A stretch of DNA of 7,308 nt from Neisseria shayeganii 871 (GTDB lineage Bacteria; Pseudomonadota; Gammaproteobacteria; Burkholderiales; Neisseriaceae). The translations under genes were made by a program, and so were the position numbers. The DNA lies in the NCBI RefSeq assembly GCF_000226875.1, contig NZ_JH164926.1, positions 1,250,410 through 1,257,717 of the forward strand, given 5' to 3'. The notes beneath the pieces were generated by a model that saw nothing but the letters and a program-made list of their open reading frames with translations, was not told the DNA's origin and ran no database searches. Below are positions 6,275 to 7,308 of the stretch, piece by piece (the stretch's first letter is position 1; each line of letters starts with the position of its first letter).

Positions 6275-6279
6275 GCCCC

Positions 6280-6297
6280 GTTCGGCATCCACCGAAC
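6280..6297 (+). promoter_or_regulatory. Hairpin at the 5' end of the rpoH leader
   Basis: GTTCGG (6280-6285) and CCGAAC (6292-6297) form a 6-bp stem with a 6-nt loop. It would lie at or next to the predicted mRNA 5' end, well before the Shine-Dalgarno, so it probably does not block the ribosome directly. Confidence 0.4.
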
Positions 6298-6311
6298 CAC
6301 ATCACATACAA

Positions 6312-6317
6312 GAAGGA
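6312..6317 (+). promoter_or_regulatory. Ribosome binding site fixing the rpoH start
   Basis: GAAGGA lies 10 nt before the ATG at 6328. This supports 6328 over an in-frame ATG at 6256, which overlaps the promoter and would add 24 residues with no sigma-factor character. Confidence 0.75.
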
Positions 6318-6327
6318 AGCAGTATAT

Positions 6328-7185
6328 ATGACTCTGAACACCGCCTTTGCTTTGCCCGTACCCAGTGGCCACGGCAGCTTGGAGCAGTACATTCACACCG
6401 TAAACAGCATTCCTCTACTCACCCCCGAAGAAGAACATTCTCTCGCCGTGCGTCAGCAGCAAGGCGACCTAGAAGCAGCCAAACAGCTGATTCTGTCTCA
6501 TCTGCGCGTGGTGGTATCCATCGCGCGCGGCTACGACGGCTACGGCTTGAATCAAGCCGACCTGATCCAAGAAGGCAACATCGGTCTGATGAAAGCGGTC
6601 AAACGCTACGAGCCCGGCCGCGGCGCACGTCTGTTTTCTTTCGCCGTACACTGGATAAAAGCCGAGATCCATGAATTCATTTTGCGCAACTGGCGCATGG
6701 TGCGCGTGGCCACCACCAAGCCGCAACGCAAACTGTTTTTCAATCTGCGCAGCATGCGCAAAAGCCTGAGCGCCCTGTCTCCGGAAGAAGCGCAAACCAT
6801 CGCTGACGATTTGGGCGTAAAAATGAGCGAAGTGCTGGAAATGGAACAGCGCATGACCGGTAAAGATGTAGCACTGCTGGCCGACAACAGCGACGATGAG
6901 GACAGCTACGCCCCCATCGATTGGCTGGCCGACAACCACAACGAGCCCACCCAGCAAATCGCCCAAAAAGCCCATCACCTGCTGCAAACAGAAGGCTTGC
7001 AAAATGCGCTGGCCCAACTCGACGACCGCAGCCGCCGCATCGTGGAGAGCCGCTGGTTGCAAGATGATGGCGGCCTCACGCTTCACGAGCTGGCGGCCGA
7101 ATACGGCGTATCGGCAGAACGCATCCGCCAAATCGAAGTCAAAGCCATGCAAAAGTTGCGCGGCTTTCTCACGGAAGATGAATAA
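6328..7185 (+). CDS. rpoH: RNA polymerase sigma-32 (heat-shock sigma factor)
   Basis: RpoH directs core RNA polymerase to heat-shock promoters (chaperones, proteases). The 285-residue product is full length. Region 1.2/2.1 starts about residue 17, with LILSHLRVVVSIAR at 54-67. Region 2.2 has QADLIQEGNIGLMKAVKRY (76-94), and regions 2.3-2.4 SFAVHWIKAEIHEFILRNWR (104-123). The RpoH box QRKLFFNLR (133-141) separates RpoH from the housekeeping sigma. Region 4.2 has a helix-turn-helix, TLHELAAEYGVSAERIRQIE (251-270). The ATG at 6328 was chosen for its GAAGGA site and because homology begins soon after. It appears monocistronic, with its own promoter and a palindromic terminator 28 nt after the stop. 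No degradation of motifs is seen. Confidence 0.98.
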   Translation: MTLNTAFALPVPSGHGSLEQYIHTVNSIPLLTPEEEHSLAVRQQQGDLEAAKQLILSHLRVVVSIARGYDGYGLNQADLIQEGNIGLMKAVKRYEPGRGARLFSFAVHWIKAEIHEFILRNWRMVRVATTKPQRKLFFNLRSMRKSLSALSPEEAQTIADDLGVKMSEVLEMEQRMTGKDVALLADNSDDEDSYAPIDWLADNHNEPTQQIAQKAHHLLQTEGLQNALAQLDDRSRRIVESRWLQDDGGLTLHELAAEYGVSAERIRQIEVKAMQKLRGFLTEDE

Positions 7186-7213
7186 GCTTAAACAATCCAT
7201 TTAGCTATATAAA

Positions 7214-7253
7214 AATCATCCCCCCAATATCTTAAGATATTGGGGGGATGATT
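7214..7253. terminator. Perfect 40-bp palindrome, probable bidirectional terminator
   Basis: The arms 7214-7233 and 7234-7253 are exact reverse complements with no spacer; each has a run of six C or G and the centre is CTTAAG. In RNA this makes a stem of up to about 18 bp with a tight loop. On the plus strand it follows rpoH but the tail (GATTGATTGCCC) is only mildly T-rich. On the minus strand the stem ends in a clear run, ATTTTTATATAG, so it looks better suited to a gene arriving from the right. Confidence 0.8.
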
Positions 7254-7265
7254 GATTGCCCGGTT

Positions 7266-7277
7266 TTCAGGTAGCCC
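7266..7277 (-). repeat. DUS, 11/12 match to AG-eikDUS
   Basis: The minus strand reads GGGCTACCTGAA, differing from the Eikenella DUS only in the first base, outside the most conserved core. It is flanked by two GCCCGG copies (7258-7263, 7274-7279). The DNA from here to the window end shows no gene that I can support. Confidence 0.75.
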
Positions 7278-7308
7278 GGCGCCTCGGTAAACAGCCCGAG
7301 ACCTTTGC

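Noticed and set aside
6256..6327. 24-residue N-terminal extension of rpoH
   Set aside because: It overlaps the predicted promoter and leader, lacks its own ribosome site and lies upstream of the start of sigma-factor homology.

Overview
The window is ordinary, well-conserved chromosomal DNA from a member of the Neisseriaceae, most likely Eikenella. The taxonomic evidence is the DNA uptake sequence (DUS). The 12-mer AGGCTACCTGAA occurs four times perfectly (39-50, 3379-3390 on the minus strand, 4525-4536, 5487-5498) and once with one mismatch (7266-7277, minus strand). In the published DUS dialects of the Neisseriaceae this is the Eikenella form (AG-eikDUS). By chance a given 12-mer would be expected about 0.001 times on both strands of a window this size. 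The proteins (EF-G, S7, S12, GalU, Lnt, RpoH) are full-length betaproteobacterial housekeeping proteins. I saw no mobile element, CRISPR array, tRNA or rRNA.

Layout. (1) 39-3275, minus strand: a three-gene str operon read right to left, rpsL (S12), rpsG (S7), fusA (EF-G). It has a clear sigma-70 promoter at 3246-3275, a short leader with a 5' hairpin, a structured 128-nt rpsL-rpsG intercistronic region, and a terminator right after fusA. No tuf gene follows fusA before that terminator. (2) 3393-4379, plus strand: galU, divergent from the str operon, with an extended -10 promoter and a GC-rich hairpin after the stop. (3) 4380-6123: a roughly 190-nt spacer, then lnt, whose start codon lies 3 nt after a DUS. 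(4) 6124-6327: an intergenic region with a very AT-rich block, then a probable rpoH promoter and leader. (5) 6328-7185: rpoH (sigma-32). (6) 7186-7308: a perfect 40-bp palindrome that looks like a terminator, then a near-perfect DUS and the window edge.

Functions. The str operon supplies two small-subunit ribosomal proteins and the translocation factor. galU makes UDP-glucose for envelope glycans. lnt completes lipoprotein maturation in the inner membrane. rpoH directs the heat-shock regulon. They do not form one pathway.

I did not find a new biological system. The most interesting non-coding details are DUS elements reused as other signals: a fusA terminator stem built from two DUS dialects, a DUS inside the galU promoter, and a DUS at the lnt ribosome-binding position. 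The large palindrome after rpoH, the str leader hairpin and the rpsL-rpsG intercistronic structure are also worth checking.
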